64,000 nt of DNA from Virgisporangium aliadipatigenens. GTDB lineage: Bacteria > Actinomycetota > Actinomycetes > Mycobacteriales > Micromonosporaceae. A program made the position numbers and the translations under genes. Under the pieces are notes generated by a model. It saw only the letters and a list, made by a program, of their open reading frames with translations, was not told the DNA's origin and did not search any database. The stretch spans positions 62,001 through 126,000 of the forward strand of contig NZ_BOPF01000010.1 of assembly GCF_016863615.1 (NCBI RefSeq), in the 5' to 3' direction. Positions 1-8,225 of this stretch are shown in pieces (position 1 is the first letter of the stretch; every line of letters starts with the position of its first letter).

Positions 1-1
1 C

Positions 2-463
2 AAGCGGGTGGACGCCGTGCTGCGGGCCCTTGCCGAGCTGCCCGGGTACACGCTGCGGGTGATCGGTGACGGTCCACAGTGGAACGATCTGCGCCGCCTC
101 GCCGACCGGCTGGCCGTCGCCGACCGGATCCGTTGGGAGCAGGGGCTTTCCGACGCGGCCGTGCGGGAGGCCGTCGGCGCGGCGGCGGTGCACGTCAACC
201 TGTCGAGCGCGGAGGCGTTCTCCTACACGGTTCTGGAGGCGCTCGCGGCCGGGACGCCCGTGGTCACCAGTGGGGACACGGCGCTGTCCGCGTGGGCGCG
301 CCGCTTTCCCGACGCGGTACGCACCGCGGACCCGTCGCGCCCCGCCGAGGTCGCCGCCGCGATCCAGGGCGTTTCGGGGGAACGGGTCCAGGTCGACCTC
401 GGCGAGTATGCGCTCACCGCGGTCCTCGACCGGTACCAGAGGGTCTACGAGCGGCTGGCATGA
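2..463 (+). CDS. GT4-family glycosyltransferase, C-terminal part (5' end outside window)
   Basis: The reading frame is open from the first complete codon and begins mid-protein with K-R-V-D, a usual position inside the second Rossmann domain of GT-B glycosyltransferases, so the start lies upstream of the window. The piece carries the nucleotide-sugar-binding E-x7-E signature (EAFSYTVLEALAAGTPVV), typical of the GT4 family, which transfers a sugar from an activated donor to a cytoplasmic acceptor. The stop overlaps the next start as ATGA, indicating translational coupling with the following glycosyltransferase and placing the gene in the same glycan operon. Donor and acceptor cannot be told from sequence. 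Confidence 0.88.
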   Translation, partial: KRVDAVLRALAELPGYTLRVIGDGPQWNDLRRLADRLAVADRIRWEQGLSDAAVREAVGAAAVHVNLSSAEAFSYTVLEALAAGTPVVTSGDTALSAWARRFPDAVRTADPSRPAEVAAAIQGVSGERVQVDLGEYALTAVLDRYQRVYERLA

Positions 464-1629
464 GGATCCTGCTCGTGTCGGACTTCTACCCACCGGCCCC
501 CGGTGGGCTGGAGGCACACGTGCGCCGCCTCGGCCACGAACTGCACCGGCGCGGCCACGACGTGACCGTGGTCGCCGGCGGCGGCCTCCCCGACACACCG
601 TCCACTGTGGACGATGGCGTGCGCGTGCACCGCATCCCCGGCGGGCTGCGACGCCTTCCCGGCGCCTACGGCAAGCACGGGCGCGCGTTCCACCCGCCGT
701 GGGCGGATCCCGCGTTCCGGCGGGTGCTGGAGGGCATCATCGGGTCGACCGAACCGGACGTGGTGCACGCGCACGGGTGGTGCGAGTTCAGCGTCGTGGC
801 GGCCGCCGGGGCCAGGCCGGTCGTCGTGACGTTGCACGACTACGGGCTGCGCTGCCCGAAGAAGAACCTCCTGCGCGGCGGGGAGGAGTGCCGCGAGGGC
901 CGGGGCCTGCGCTGCCTCACCTGCCAGGGCCCCGAACAGGGCATCGTGAAGCGGGGCGTGCTCAGCGCCGCGCTCGGCTACACCGTGCCGCGCTTCACCG
1001 GCCGGGTGACCCGCTTCCTCGCCGTCTCCGAACACGTGGCCCGCCGGCACCGCGAGACGCGCGGCATCTCGGTGCAGGTGATCCCGAACTTCCTCGACCT
1101 GCCCGAGGGCGCGTGGAGCCCGCCGGGGGAGGGGCTGCTCTTCGTCGGCCCGGGCGACCGGCACAAGGGCCTTCCGGTGCTGCTGGACGCGGTGCGCCGG
1201 ATGCCCCCGGATCTGGCCCGGCTGCACGTGGTCGGCACGGCGGGGCCGCCGGGCGGGGTCTCCGGGGTCGCGTTCGCCGGCCGCCTCAGCGGCGAACCCC
1301 TGTGGCGCCGCTACCGGGAGTCGGCCGTGGTGGTGGCCCCGCCGATCTGGCCGGACCCGTGCCCGACGGTGGTGCTGGAGGCGATGGCGGCCGGCCGTCC
1401 CGTGCTCGGCACCCGCATCGGTGGCATGCCGGATCTGGTCATCGACGGCGTCACCGGCACGCTCGTGCCGCCGGGCGACCCGGCCGCACTGGCGAACGCC
1501 GCCATCTCGCTGCTGAGCGACCCCGAGCGGGTGGCGTTGATGTCACACGCCGCGTACGCGCGCTCCCGGGACTTCGCGACGTCCACTGTGGTCGATCGCA
1601 TCGAGTCGGTCTACGTGGACGCGCTATGA
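460..1629 (+). CDS. GT4-family glycosyltransferase
   Basis: A 389-residue GT-B glycosyltransferase. The N-terminal domain starts with the family-typical LLVSDFYPPAPGGLEAHV segment (glycine-rich loop, residues 4-21). The C-terminal domain holds the donor-site E-x7-E motif in DPCPTVVLEAMAAGRPVLG, followed by the usual GG-x-P-D-LV-x-DG-x-TG stretch. A Cys-rich insertion (C..C in RCPKKN and RCLTCQG) lies in the middle and could bind metal. The ATG is chosen because it overlaps the previous stop as ATGA and gives full N-terminal homology. Part of a coupled surface-polysaccharide or glycolipid operon; substrate unknown. Confidence 0.92.
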   Translation: MRILLVSDFYPPAPGGLEAHVRRLGHELHRRGHDVTVVAGGGLPDTPSTVDDGVRVHRIPGGLRRLPGAYGKHGRAFHPPWADPAFRRVLEGIIGSTEPDVVHAHGWCEFSVVAAAGARPVVVTLHDYGLRCPKKNLLRGGEECREGRGLRCLTCQGPEQGIVKRGVLSAALGYTVPRFTGRVTRFLAVSEHVARRHRETRGISVQVIPNFLDLPEGAWSPPGEGLLFVGPGDRHKGLPVLLDAVRRMPPDLARLHVVGTAGPPGGVSGVAFAGRLSGEPLWRRYRESAVVVAPPIWPDPCPTVVLEAMAAGRPVLGTRIGGMPDLVIDGVTGTLVPPGDPAALANAAISLLSDPERVALMSHAAYARSRDFATSTVVDRIESVYVDAL

Positions 1630-3368
1630 AACTCGCCTCGGTATGTGTCGGGTTCCCGTTGGCGGGGCTGCTGTTCGTGGCCGCGTACCACCGCGCCGAA
1701 CGGGACGCCGGCTGGGAGCACGAGCTGTACTGGGGCGGCGTGGCGCTGGCCGTCGCGACGGCCGGTGCGGCGTTCGCGCTGTCGACGGACCGCCGTCGGG
1801 CGGGTGCGTGGCTGACCGTGGTGCTGGCGGTGCTGCTGTCGCTGCCGAAGTTCCTGCGCGCGCCCGCGTACTTCAACTTCTACGACGAGCAGGCGCACGT
1901 GCGCGCGGCGCAGGCGTTGCTGGACGGCCTGCCGCTGTTCGCGGAGAACCCGCTCAACCGCGTGGTGGCGGACTATCCGGGCCTGCACGCCGCGACGGCC
2001 GCGCTCGCCGCCGCGACCGGCGGCTCGGTCTTCGAGACCGGCAATCTCGTGGTGCTGCTCGCCCGTTGCGCCGGCTGCGTCGCCGTTTTCCTCTTGGCCG
2101 AACGCCTTGTACGCGCGCCCGCCGCCGCACTGTTGGCGGCGCTCGTCTTCGTCGCCAATCCGGCCTTCGCCTTCTTCGACGCGCAGTTCGCCTACGAGTC
2201 GGTCGCGGCGCCGCTGGTCGCACTGGTGCTGCTGCTCGCCCTGAACCTGGCCGCTCCGGCCGCCGGCCGCACCGCCGCGCTGGTCGCCGCGACCGTCCTC
2301 AGTGGACTCGTGGTCATCACGCACCACGGTTCGGCGTACCTGCTCGCGGGGCTGCTGGTGCTGGTGGTGCTGGGCCAGGCCGCGGCGCGGCGACGCCCGT
2401 CCGCGCACCTGGTGGCGCTGGCGGCCGGCGCGACGGCGGCGACGGTGGCGTGGCTCTTCACGGCCGCGTCGTACACGCTCACCTACGTCGGCCCGTACGT
2501 GCGCTCGAACCTCATGTCGATACCCGAGTTCCTCACCGGGGAGACCCGCCCGCGCCGGCTCTTCGGCGGTTTCCTGCCCACGCCGGCCTACGAGCGCTAC
2601 GCCAGCTACGCGGCCGTGCTGATCCTGTTCGGGCTGTACTGCTGGGGCGGCTACGCCGCGCTGCGCCGCCGCAACCGGCTCGACCCCTGGGTGTGCGCCG
2701 CCCTGGGCGCCATCTACTTCGGCTCCATCCCGCTGGTGGTGCTGCGCGGGGACCAGGTGGTGAAGCGGCTCTGGGAGTTCGCGTTCATCGGGCTGGCGCC
2801 GGTCTGCGCGCTCGCGCTCGCCACGCTCGTGGCCCGCCGCAAGCCCGCGACGTGGCTCGCGACGGCGGCGATGCTGCTGGTCGTCTTCGTCGGCAGCGGC
2901 GTGATGCGCTCCGGTGAGCACATCCGCTTCCCCGGGCCCTACCTGCCCTCGGCGGACCCGCGGTCGATGACGCCGGACGTGGTGGCCGCCGCGCGCTGGC
3001 TGGCCGGGCGGACCCACGACGAACGGGTCACCGGCGACCGGACGCTGGCGGCGCTGCTGGGCAGCGTGGGGGAGCAGATCCCGGTGACCTACCAGGAGGA
3101 CGGCTATCCGGTCTGGAAGATCGTCGCGGCGGAGGAGCTGACGCCGGCGGTGTTCACCGAGATCCGCCGGGCCCGGCTCGACTGGATCGCCGTCGACCTG
3201 CGCACGGCCGGTGTCTTCCCGCTGACCGGCTTCTACTTCGACGAGTCCGAACCGGGGGCCTATGTGGACACTCAGCTGAGCCGGCGGGCGCTCACGAAGT
3301 TCGACGCGCCCGGGTTCCGCCGCGCGTACGACAACGGCACGATCGTGCTTTACGAGGTGGCCGGGTGA
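1626..3368 (+). CDS. Polytopic membrane protein, GT-C-like glycosyltransferase
   Basis: 580 residues with about ten to twelve hydrophobic segments and a soluble C-terminal region of roughly 120 residues. An acidic pair sits in the first predicted extracytoplasmic loop (FNFYDEQAHVRAAQALLDG, near residue 80), the position where GT-C enzymes carry their catalytic D/E motif using polyprenyl-phosphate sugars. This suggests glycan modification on the outer membrane face, fitting the neighbouring cytoplasmic GT4 enzymes and flippase. It overlaps both neighbours by 4 nt (ATGA before, GTGA after). An O-antigen polymerase-type role is an alternative; the GT-C call is an inference from topology and motif. 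Confidence 0.7.
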   Translation: MKLASVCVGFPLAGLLFVAAYHRAERDAGWEHELYWGGVALAVATAGAAFALSTDRRRAGAWLTVVLAVLLSLPKFLRAPAYFNFYDEQAHVRAAQALLDGLPLFAENPLNRVVADYPGLHAATAALAAATGGSVFETGNLVVLLARCAGCVAVFLLAERLVRAPAAALLAALVFVANPAFAFFDAQFAYESVAAPLVALVLLLALNLAAPAAGRTAALVAATVLSGLVVITHHGSAYLLAGLLVLVVLGQAAARRRPSAHLVALAAGATAATVAWLFTAASYTLTYVGPYVRSNLMSIPEFLTGETRPRRLFGGFLPTPAYERYASYAAVLILFGLYCWGGYAALRRRNRLDPWVCAALGAIYFGSIPLVVLRGDQVVKRLWEFAFIGLAPVCALALATLVARRKPATWLATAAMLLVVFVGSGVMRSGEHIRFPGPYLPSADPRSMTPDVVAAARWLAGRTHDERVTGDRTLAALLGSVGEQIPVTYQEDGYPVWKIVAAEELTPAVFTEIRRARLDWIAVDLRTAGVFPLTGFYFDESEPGAYVDTQLSRRALTKFDAPGFRRAYDNGTIVLYEVAG

Positions 3369-4354
3369 GCGGGCTGAACCCGGCGGTGAAGGAGCGGGTG
3401 GACGCCTTTCTCGCGGCGCTGGACGGGAACCCGGTGCGCCAGCACGTGCTGGGCGTCGTCGTCAGCGGGTCGGCGGCCCGGGGCGAGGAGATCTGGGCCG
3501 GCGACACCCTGCTGAGCGACATCGACCTCATGGTGCTGGTGCGCCGCACCGACCCCCGGCTGATCGCCGCCGTCGACCGGGTGCTGGCACCGCTGCGGCA
3601 CAGCGGCATCGACGGCGGCGCGGTGCCGGTCGGGCCGCTGCGCCGGCACCACACGCTGGCGTTCCACGAGGCGCGCGCGAACGGCGTCGTCGTCGCCGGC
3701 CGGCTCGACCTCGCGACCCTCATCCCCGACGGGCGGGACGCCGACCTGCCGATCTGGGAGGGCGTGCGGGTCCTGGGCAACCGCGTGCTCGAGCACGTGA
3801 AGTACGTCGAGGGACTGATCCCCGCGGAGCGGGTCGTCGCCAAGTCCTACGAGGCGCTCGCCGAGGCGTACCTGGTGGCCGAACGCCGTTACCGCCCCAG
3901 CTACCGCGAACGCCTCGCCGAGCTGGAGCACTGCGCCCCGCACACCCCGCCGCCGGTGTACGCCGCGATGCTGGGCGTGCTGCGGGCCCGGCTGGGTGGT
4001 GCGCCGTTCGTGGCCCCGGTGGAGCAGGCCCGCGCGCACCTGGTCAGCGGGCTGGCGCGGCTCATCACCCGGTACGCCGGCGTCGACCAGAACGCCCTCG
4101 CCGGCCTGGTCCGCCTCGGCCGGTTCGAACGCCACTGGCGCCACCGCCTGTACTGGACGGCCCGCCTCGCGAAGCAGCGCCGCTGGGCCGAGATCGACCC
4201 GACGATCGACCCGATCCTGCGCGTGTGGCAGCGGGCGCTGCGCCTGGCCGCCGCCCCCGAACTGTCCACATCGGAGCAACGGCGCACCGTCCTCGCCGAC
4301 TGGCGGGCGTGCCCGCAGATCCTCGTCCACCGCCGACCGGGAGTGTCCACATGA
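3365..4354 (+). CDS. Nucleotidyltransferase-fold protein
   Basis: 329 residues. The N-terminal domain has the hallmark of the DNA polymerase beta-like nucleotidyltransferase superfamily: GSAARG (residues 35-40) followed by SDIDLMV, with the two metal-binding aspartates at D52 and D54. Such proteins transfer nucleotidyl groups to small molecules, proteins or glycans. The C-terminal two thirds is helical and not recognised. GTG start is fixed by a 4-nt GTGA overlap with the upstream membrane protein, and the stop overlaps the next gene as ATGA. Placement between a GT-C-like protein and an AlkP-family enzyme suggests action on a glycan precursor; this is inference. Confidence 0.75.
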   Translation: MSGLNPAVKERVDAFLAALDGNPVRQHVLGVVVSGSAARGEEIWAGDTLLSDIDLMVLVRRTDPRLIAAVDRVLAPLRHSGIDGGAVPVGPLRRHHTLAFHEARANGVVVAGRLDLATLIPDGRDADLPIWEGVRVLGNRVLEHVKYVEGLIPAERVVAKSYEALAEAYLVAERRYRPSYRERLAELEHCAPHTPPPVYAAMLGVLRARLGGAPFVAPVEQARAHLVSGLARLITRYAGVDQNALAGLVRLGRFERHWRHRLYWTARLAKQRRWAEIDPTIDPILRVWQRALRLAAAPELSTSEQRRTVLADWRACPQILVHRRPGVST

Positions 4355-5514
4355 GACTCGTGCTGTACTTCGCCGACGCGTTCGCCTGGCGCTACGTCCA
4401 GGAGACCGGTTTCATGGGCGACTTCTGGCCGGAACGCCGTCCCCTGGAGACCGTGCTCGGCTACAGCTCCACGATCCTGCCCTGCCTGGTGACCGGCGAA
4501 CCGCCGCAGAACACCGGCGTCTGGACCGAGTACTACCGGCAGGACCGTCCACAGTCGACGTTCGCGAAGCGGGTGGTGCGCACGCCCGCCCTGCTGACGT
4601 CGGTCAACCTGGCCCGCCTCGTGCTGTTCCGCTTCGCCCGCAAGGCGGGGATGCCGGCGGCGCACAAGCTGCGGATCCCGCTGCAGTTCGCGCACCACTT
4701 CGCGCGCCACGACATGGACTACCGCCGGTTCCCCCCGGTGGACCTGCCGGTGCCCAACCTCGGCGACGCCGCCCTCGAACGCGGGATGCGCTTCTTCTTC
4801 CGCTATCTCGACCACGGCTACGACGTCGACGCGCAGATCGCCGACCTGGACCGCGTGCTCGGCACCTACGACGTGGCGTTCTACTACGACCCGAGCATCG
4901 ACGGGCACGGCCACCGCCTCGGCGCCGACCCGGTCGCACTGCGCCCCGACCTGGACCGCGTCGCCCGCTTCACCGAGGCCGTGTGGGAACGCGTCGGCGA
5001 CGACCCGCAGGCGCACGTGCTGCTCTTCTCCGACCACGGCATGACCGACATCCGCCGCAACTACGACCTCTTCGCAGCCCTGCGCCGCTGGCGGCTCGGC
5101 AAGGACTATCTCGTCTTCGTCGACAGCACGTTCGCCCGCTTCTGGTACAGCACACCGTCGGTGCGCCTCGGCATCCACGAGGCGCTGGCCGACGCGCCGG
5201 CGGCGTTCCTCACCCCGGAAGAAGAGCATCGCTACGGCATCGCGTTCCCGCACGACCGCTACGGGGAGGAGATCCTGGTGGCCGACGAGGCGGTCGTCTT
5301 CCACCCGAGCTACATCTCGCCGACGTTCTTCCGCACCAAGGAGTACCCGGACCGGGCGACCCACGGGTACCGGCCCGAGGCACCCAGCGCGTACGGGATC
5401 TACCTGCGCAAGGGCGCCGGCGCCGACCCGCGGCGGACCGAACCGATGCCGGCGACCGGGGTGTACGGCGCGGCGACCGGCATCATGGACGGCGCCGCCC
5501 GACCCGTCCGGTGA
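4351..5514 (+). CDS. Alkaline-phosphatase-superfamily phosphodiesterase/phosphatase
   Basis: 387 residues with the metal-site motifs of the type I phosphodiesterase/nucleotide pyrophosphatase branch of the AlkP superfamily: an N-terminal Asp (D9, in YFADAF), a Ser/Thr nucleophile region (YSSTILPCLVTG followed by P and NTGVW), D-GHGH in the middle (IDGHGHRLG) and SDHG toward the C-terminal side. No signal peptide, so it probably acts in the cytoplasm. It may hydrolyse or transfer a phosphate-linked group on a glycan or nucleotide sugar. Start overlaps the preceding stop (ATGA); stop overlaps the flippase start (GTGA). Substrate unknown. Confidence 0.8.
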   Translation: MRLVLYFADAFAWRYVQETGFMGDFWPERRPLETVLGYSSTILPCLVTGEPPQNTGVWTEYYRQDRPQSTFAKRVVRTPALLTSVNLARLVLFRFARKAGMPAAHKLRIPLQFAHHFARHDMDYRRFPPVDLPVPNLGDAALERGMRFFFRYLDHGYDVDAQIADLDRVLGTYDVAFYYDPSIDGHGHRLGADPVALRPDLDRVARFTEAVWERVGDDPQAHVLLFSDHGMTDIRRNYDLFAALRRWRLGKDYLVFVDSTFARFWYSTPSVRLGIHEALADAPAAFLTPEEEHRYGIAFPHDRYGEEILVADEAVVFHPSYISPTFFRTKEYPDRATHGYRPEAPSAYGIYLRKGAGADPRRTEPMPATGVYGAATGIMDGAARPVR

Positions 5515-6761
5515 CGGCGCTCGGTGCGGCGCGGGCGCACTGGAGGGACCCGCTCTACCGGCAGTCGTACCTGATGCTCGCGAGCACCGGTGTGGCGGCC
5601 GGGACGGGGTTGCTCTTCTGGGTCGTCGCCGCGCACCGGGTCGCGCCCGAGGTGCTCGGCCTCGCCGCCGGTCTCTTCTCGGCGAACGCCTTCCTCAGCT
5701 ACCTCACCGGTTTCGCGCTGCCGTTCGCGATGCTGCGTTACGGCGCGGCGGACGAGGGTGTCACGGCGCGGCTCAACGCCGGGCTGCACTTCTCGGCGGT
5801 GACGTCGGTGGTGGCCGCGTTGGTGTTCGGGTTCGCCGCGCCGGTGGTGTCGCCGGCGCTGGTGTCCTATGTGGACGGTTGGCTGGATCTGGTGCTGTTC
5901 GCACTGGCGGGGGTGGGGGCGGCGGCGGCCGTACTGGTCGACAACCTGCTCGCCGCGCGGCGCCGGGCCGGCGTGGTCCTGGCCCGCAACACCGCCGCCG
6001 GGCTGCTGAAGCTGGCGCCGCTGGCCGTCGTCACGGACCCGCGCGGGCTGTACCTGGCGGTGACCCTGCCGGCCCTGTGCACCGTCGCCGTGGTGCTCCT
6101 CGCGATGCCGCGGCTGATCCCCGGGTACCGCCTCCTCGCGCCGTACGGCGACGACCCGGCCGTGCGGGAACTGGCGGACTTCGCCTGGCGCAACACGCCC
6201 GGTTCGCTGCTCAGCGGCGCGCCGCAGTTCGCCCTGCCGCTCGTCGCCGTGAACGTCCTCGGCGCGCACCGCAACGCGTTCTTCCACGTCGCGTGGAGCC
6301 TCTCCCAGATCGCCTACCTGGTGCCGGCGGTCGTGTCGAACATCGCCCTCGCCCAGGCAACGGCCGGCTCGGCGGGAGAGACGGCGCGGCGCGGGCTGCG
6401 GTTCGCCCTGCTGCTGCTGGTGCCGGCGATGCCGGTGATCGTGGCGCCGGGCTGGCTGCTCGCCCTCTACGGCGCCGAGTACGGCGAGCGGGCCGCCGAC
6501 CCGCTGCGGCTGCTGCTCGTCGGGGCCGTCCCGTGGGCGGTCGTGATCATCGTGCAGGCGCGGCTGCGTACCGAGCACCGGTTCGGCACGCTGACGGCGC
6601 TGACCGGGGGGTTCTGTGCCGCCGCGCTGGCCGTGCCGGTGCTCGCGGCGTTCCGCTGGGGCGTGAACGGCATGGCGGCCGGATGGCTCGCGGCGGTCGG
6701 GGGCGCGGCGGCGGTCTCCTGGATCCGGGCCTCCCGGGCGCGCACCAGGGTGGCGCCGTGA
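5511..6761 (+). CDS. Polysaccharide/lipid-linked oligosaccharide flippase (MATE/MOP-type)
   Basis: 416 residues, about twelve hydrophobic segments, with the layout of Wzx/MurJ-like exporters of the MOP superfamily: an N-terminal pair starting LYRQSYLMLAS and a long series of helices ending in an Arg-rich tail. Predicted to flip an undecaprenyl-linked oligosaccharide across the membrane so that the GT-C-like protein upstream can act on it. GTG start is set by the GTGA overlap with the preceding gene; the stop overlaps the next GTG. Family-level call from topology and context; specificity unknown. Confidence 0.8.
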   Translation: MTALGAARAHWRDPLYRQSYLMLASTGVAAGTGLLFWVVAAHRVAPEVLGLAAGLFSANAFLSYLTGFALPFAMLRYGAADEGVTARLNAGLHFSAVTSVVAALVFGFAAPVVSPALVSYVDGWLDLVLFALAGVGAAAAVLVDNLLAARRRAGVVLARNTAAGLLKLAPLAVVTDPRGLYLAVTLPALCTVAVVLLAMPRLIPGYRLLAPYGDDPAVRELADFAWRNTPGSLLSGAPQFALPLVAVNVLGAHRNAFFHVAWSLSQIAYLVPAVVSNIALAQATAGSAGETARRGLRFALLLLVPAMPVIVAPGWLLALYGAEYGERAADPLRLLLVGAVPWAVVIIVQARLRTEHRFGTLTALTGGFCAAALAVPVLAAFRWGVNGMAAGWLAAVGGAAAVSWIRASRARTRVAP

Positions 6762-7486
6762 AGGTGCTGCCCGAGGAGCCGGGATGGCCGCGTTCCGTGG
6801 CGCTCGCCGCGGTGGCCGTGGTGTGCGCGGTGCTGGCGGCGCTCACCGACGGGCCGGTGCGCTACCTCGCCGGGGCGGCGCTCTGCCTGTACCTGCCCGG
6901 GCGGCTGGCGGTGCTGGCCATGTTCGTCGACCACGCGTCCCCGGACCGGTACCTGCGGGCCGTGCTGATCGGGCCGCTCTCCCTAGTGGCAACCGCCGCC
7001 GCCGGGCTGGCCGTGGCGGCGCTCGGGCGCGGGTTCCGGCCGGTGCCGGTGTGCGCGACGCTGCTGGCGCAGTGCCTGCTGCTCGCCGCCGTGTCCATCG
7101 GGCGGCGGTACCGGGACTCGCCGGGTGCGCCCGGGTTCTGGCGGCCGGGCGTGCGGCCCCGCTGGAGCTGGCTGGCGGCGCTGCCGGCCGTGGCCCTCAC
7201 CGGCGTGCTCGTCTGGCAGGTCGCCGAGGCCGCGCGGTACCGCTCGCCGGAGTCCTACTACACCGAACTCGCCGCCGCCGACCCCGGCACGGTGCGGGTC
7301 CGCAACCGCGAACGCACCGCGCAGGACTACCGCCTGGAGGTGCGCCAGGACGGGCGGGTGACGGAGACGACCGAATTCCGGCTCGAACCGGACGGCGTGC
7401 GCCTGGTGCCGGTTCCCCCGGAAGGAGCTGAAGTGCGGTTGTACCGGAACGGGGAGACGGCCCCCTACCGGCACCTGCGCCTGTAA
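6758..7486 (+). CDS. Membrane protein with C-terminal extracytoplasmic domain
   Basis: 242 residues. Five hydrophobic helices span residues ~13-152, followed by about 90 polar residues (from ARYRSPESYYTELAA onward) predicted outside the membrane, rich in beta-strand-like alternation. The arrangement resembles DUF1616-type membrane proteins found with glycan genes, but the match is weak and I do not assign a function. It is the last gene of the coupled locus, beginning with GTG inside the GTGA overlap with the flippase, and is followed after 3 nt by the end of a convergent gene. Confidence 0.65.
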   Translation: MKVLPEEPGWPRSVALAAVAVVCAVLAALTDGPVRYLAGAALCLYLPGRLAVLAMFVDHASPDRYLRAVLIGPLSLVATAAAGLAVAALGRGFRPVPVCATLLAQCLLLAAVSIGRRYRDSPGAPGFWRPGVRPRWSWLAALPAVALTGVLVWQVAEAARYRSPESYYTELAAADPGTVRVRNRERTAQDYRLEVRQDGRVTETTEFRLEPDGVRLVPVPPEGAEVRLYRNGETAPYRHLRL

Positions 7487-7489
7487 TTT

Positions 7490-7762
7490 TCAGCGCCAGA
7501 TCGGCTCCGGCGGGGCCGGCGGCAGCTGCTGCGGCGGCGCGGCGGGTGCTGGGGCGCTGCGCGGACGACCGCGACCGGCGGAACGGCCCGGCTTGCGCAC
7601 GACCGGTCGGGCGAGCGCATAGGCGTTGGCGACCGGCGCGCCGTGCCGCTCGCACAGCTCGATCTCGCGGGTGGCGCCCTCCGGACCAGTAATGGTCCAC
7701 GTGTGTGCGGGCTCCTTTCCGCATCGGTCACATTCGCGCAGTTCAACCGCCTTCTTTGCCAT
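7490..7762 (-). CDS. Small zinc-finger-like protein
   Basis: 90 residues starting MAKKAVELRECDRCG. The N-terminal 35 residues have a CxxC pair (CDRC, residues 11-14) and a CxxH-like pair (LCERH), together a plausible zinc-binding treble-clef/zinc-ribbon knuckle. The remainder is Pro/Ala/Arg-rich and likely disordered. Similar short proteins starting MAKK-VEL-CD-CG are, from memory, common in actinobacteria with no known role; nucleic-acid or protein binding is a guess. The in-frame GTG two codons upstream is less likely than the ATG. Confidence 0.65.
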   Translation of the reverse strand: MAKKAVELRECDRCGKEPAHTWTITGPEGATREIELCERHGAPVANAYALARPVVRKPGRSAGRGRPRSAPAPAAPPQQLPPAPPEPIWR

Positions 7763-7798
7763 GATCACAGCTTATCCGTAGCCGAACTGCCGCACGAC

Positions 7799-7831
7799 GA
7801 AGCGGCGCCCGACCGGGTCGGACGCCGCTTC
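7799..7831 (-). terminator. Intrinsic-terminator-like hairpin
   Basis: A 9-bp perfect outer stem (GAAGCGGCG paired with CGCCGCTTC) encloses a second CCGAC/GTCGG stem. It lies 25 bases downstream of the GlsB-like gene on the minus strand and before the zinc-finger gene. No U-tract follows, as is usual in GC-rich actinobacteria. Confidence 0.7.
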
Positions 7832-7855
7832 TCTGTGCACTTGTTGCGGATGCTC

Positions 7856-8134
7856 TTACAACCGGCTGCGGTGCCCGCGGCGGTGGAAGCCACCGGCCAC
7901 GATCGCCACACCGACGGCGGCGAGCAGGACCTGGAGCAGGAACTCCAGGACGCTGAAGCCGGTCGTGTCGACGCCGATCGCGCGGGCCACGACGGTCCCG
8001 AGCAGGGCGGCGACGACGCCGATCACCAGCGTCAGCCACAGCGGAATGTTCTGGCGGCCCGGCACCACGAGCCGGCCGAGGAAGCCGACGATGAGGCCGA
8101 CGACCAGTGCGGAAACGATGCCGACGACGGTCAT
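7856..8134 (-). CDS. GlsB/YeaQ/YmgE-family stress-response membrane protein
   Basis: 92 residues, three hydrophobic segments with glycine-rich packing (VSALVVGLIVGFLGRLVVPG, then PLWLTLVIGVVAALLG, then VLEFLLQVLLAAVGVAI), matching the small transglycosylase-associated (GlsB/YeaQ) family found in many bacteria under stress control. The name reflects family history; no enzyme activity is established. The ATG is preceded by GGGAGAG at a proper distance. The Arg/His-rich tail is cytoplasmic. A strong hairpin follows the stop. Confidence 0.85.
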   Translation of the reverse strand: MTVVGIVSALVVGLIVGFLGRLVVPGRQNIPLWLTLVIGVVAALLGTVVARAIGVDTTGFSVLEFLLQVLLAAVGVAIVAGGFHRRGHRSRL

Positions 8135-8225
8135 GTCCACTCTCCCTTGGTCAAAGATCCTGGTTGTTGATCGATGACTGAGGAGTGCCCATGGTCCGTC
8201 GCCGGCAAACCATCCGTTCCGCGCG

